From: Pseudomonadota bacterium
GTDB taxonomy: Bacteria > Desulfobacterota > Syntrophia > Syntrophales > JADFWA01
Length of the DNA stretch: 5,219 nt
NCBI GenBank assembly: GCA_015222855.1
Contig: JADFWA010000040.1
Location: forward strand, 1 to 5,219
Direction: 5' to 3'
How positions within the stretch are numbered: position 1 is the first letter of the stretch; each line of letters begins with the position of its first letter. A program made the translations under genes and the position numbers. The notes below the pieces were generated by a model. That model had not been told where the DNA came from. It was given only the letters and a program-made list of their open reading frames with translations, and did not search any database. Of this stretch, positions 5,173 through 5,219 are shown one piece after another.

Positions 5173-5193
5173 GGACAGGCGTCCCGCCTGTCC
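5173..5193. repeat. Short perfect hairpin repeat (9-bp stem)
   Basis: GGACAGGCG (5173-5181) and CGCCTGTCC (5185-5193) pair perfectly around the loop TCC. There is no T-run after it on either strand, so it is not an obvious intrinsic terminator. It looks like another dispersed palindromic repeat. The rest of 5142-5219 holds nothing else that I can identify. Confidence 0.65.
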
Positions 5194-5219
5194 ATAATGG
5201 TGAATCGCTTAGACAGCCG

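Noticed and set aside
5173..5193. Intrinsic terminator
   Set aside because: The stem is perfect but no T-run follows it on either strand.
5142..5219. Minus-strand frame reading VNLYFVEKEGR across the reconstructed empty site, suggesting the end of a histidine kinase
   Set aside because: Only about eleven residues look kinase-like. The frame runs upstream through the hairpin repeat to a stop, so a gene cannot be supported.

Overview
The window looks like a piece of an environmental Gram-negative-type genome. The evidence is two exported proteins with classical signal peptides, a response-regulator remnant, and several families of short palindromic intergenic repeats of the kind I associate with Nitrospirota and Desulfobacterota assemblies. 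That placement is inference; no rRNA or other marker is present.

Left part (1-2867, all on the minus strand). Three genes form a tight unit, read from 2867 towards 1. First comes an exported chalcone-isomerase-like protein (2867-2289) behind a strong Shine-Dalgarno. Two bases later a 694-residue protein with glycosyltransferase-like (GT-A-type) motifs begins (2286-202). It overlaps by an ATGA a third gene that runs off the window (205-1): the signal peptide and first residues of a glycoside hydrolase family 3 (NagZ-like) enzyme. That enzyme carries a palindromic repeat inside its coding sequence. The spacing implies co-transcription and translational coupling, so the three products probably work together, perhaps on an envelope or exported glycan.

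Middle (2868-3282). There is no intact gene. It holds a large imperfect palindrome (2923-2995), a compact double-hairpin element (2998-3045), an 8-bp periodic repeat (3049-3080) and, on the minus strand, a 59-codon remnant of a response-regulator receiver domain (3240-3061).

Right part (3283-5132). This is a complete, apparently intact insertion sequence of the ISKra4 type. It is 1850 bp long, has 25-bp terminal inverted repeats with one mismatch, and is flanked by a perfect 9-bp target duplication. It carries two overlapping reading frames: a DUF6788-like Cys-rich protein, and a DDE transposase whose frame stays open upstream of its first ATG back into the first gene. A run of nine A residues with an SD-like GGAGG just upstream would join them by a -1 frameshift into a 574-residue protein. 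A consensus sigma-70 promoter (TTGACA, 17 bp, TATAAT) lies inside the left end. It overlaps a perfect 15-bp inverted repeat whose right arm covers the ribosome binding site. This arrangement would silence the transposase in transcripts that enter from outside.

The last 78 bases hold only a short perfect hairpin repeat. The most interesting points are the expression control of the IS (frameshift plus fold-back), the unnamed three-gene operon, and the repeat translated inside the GH3 gene.
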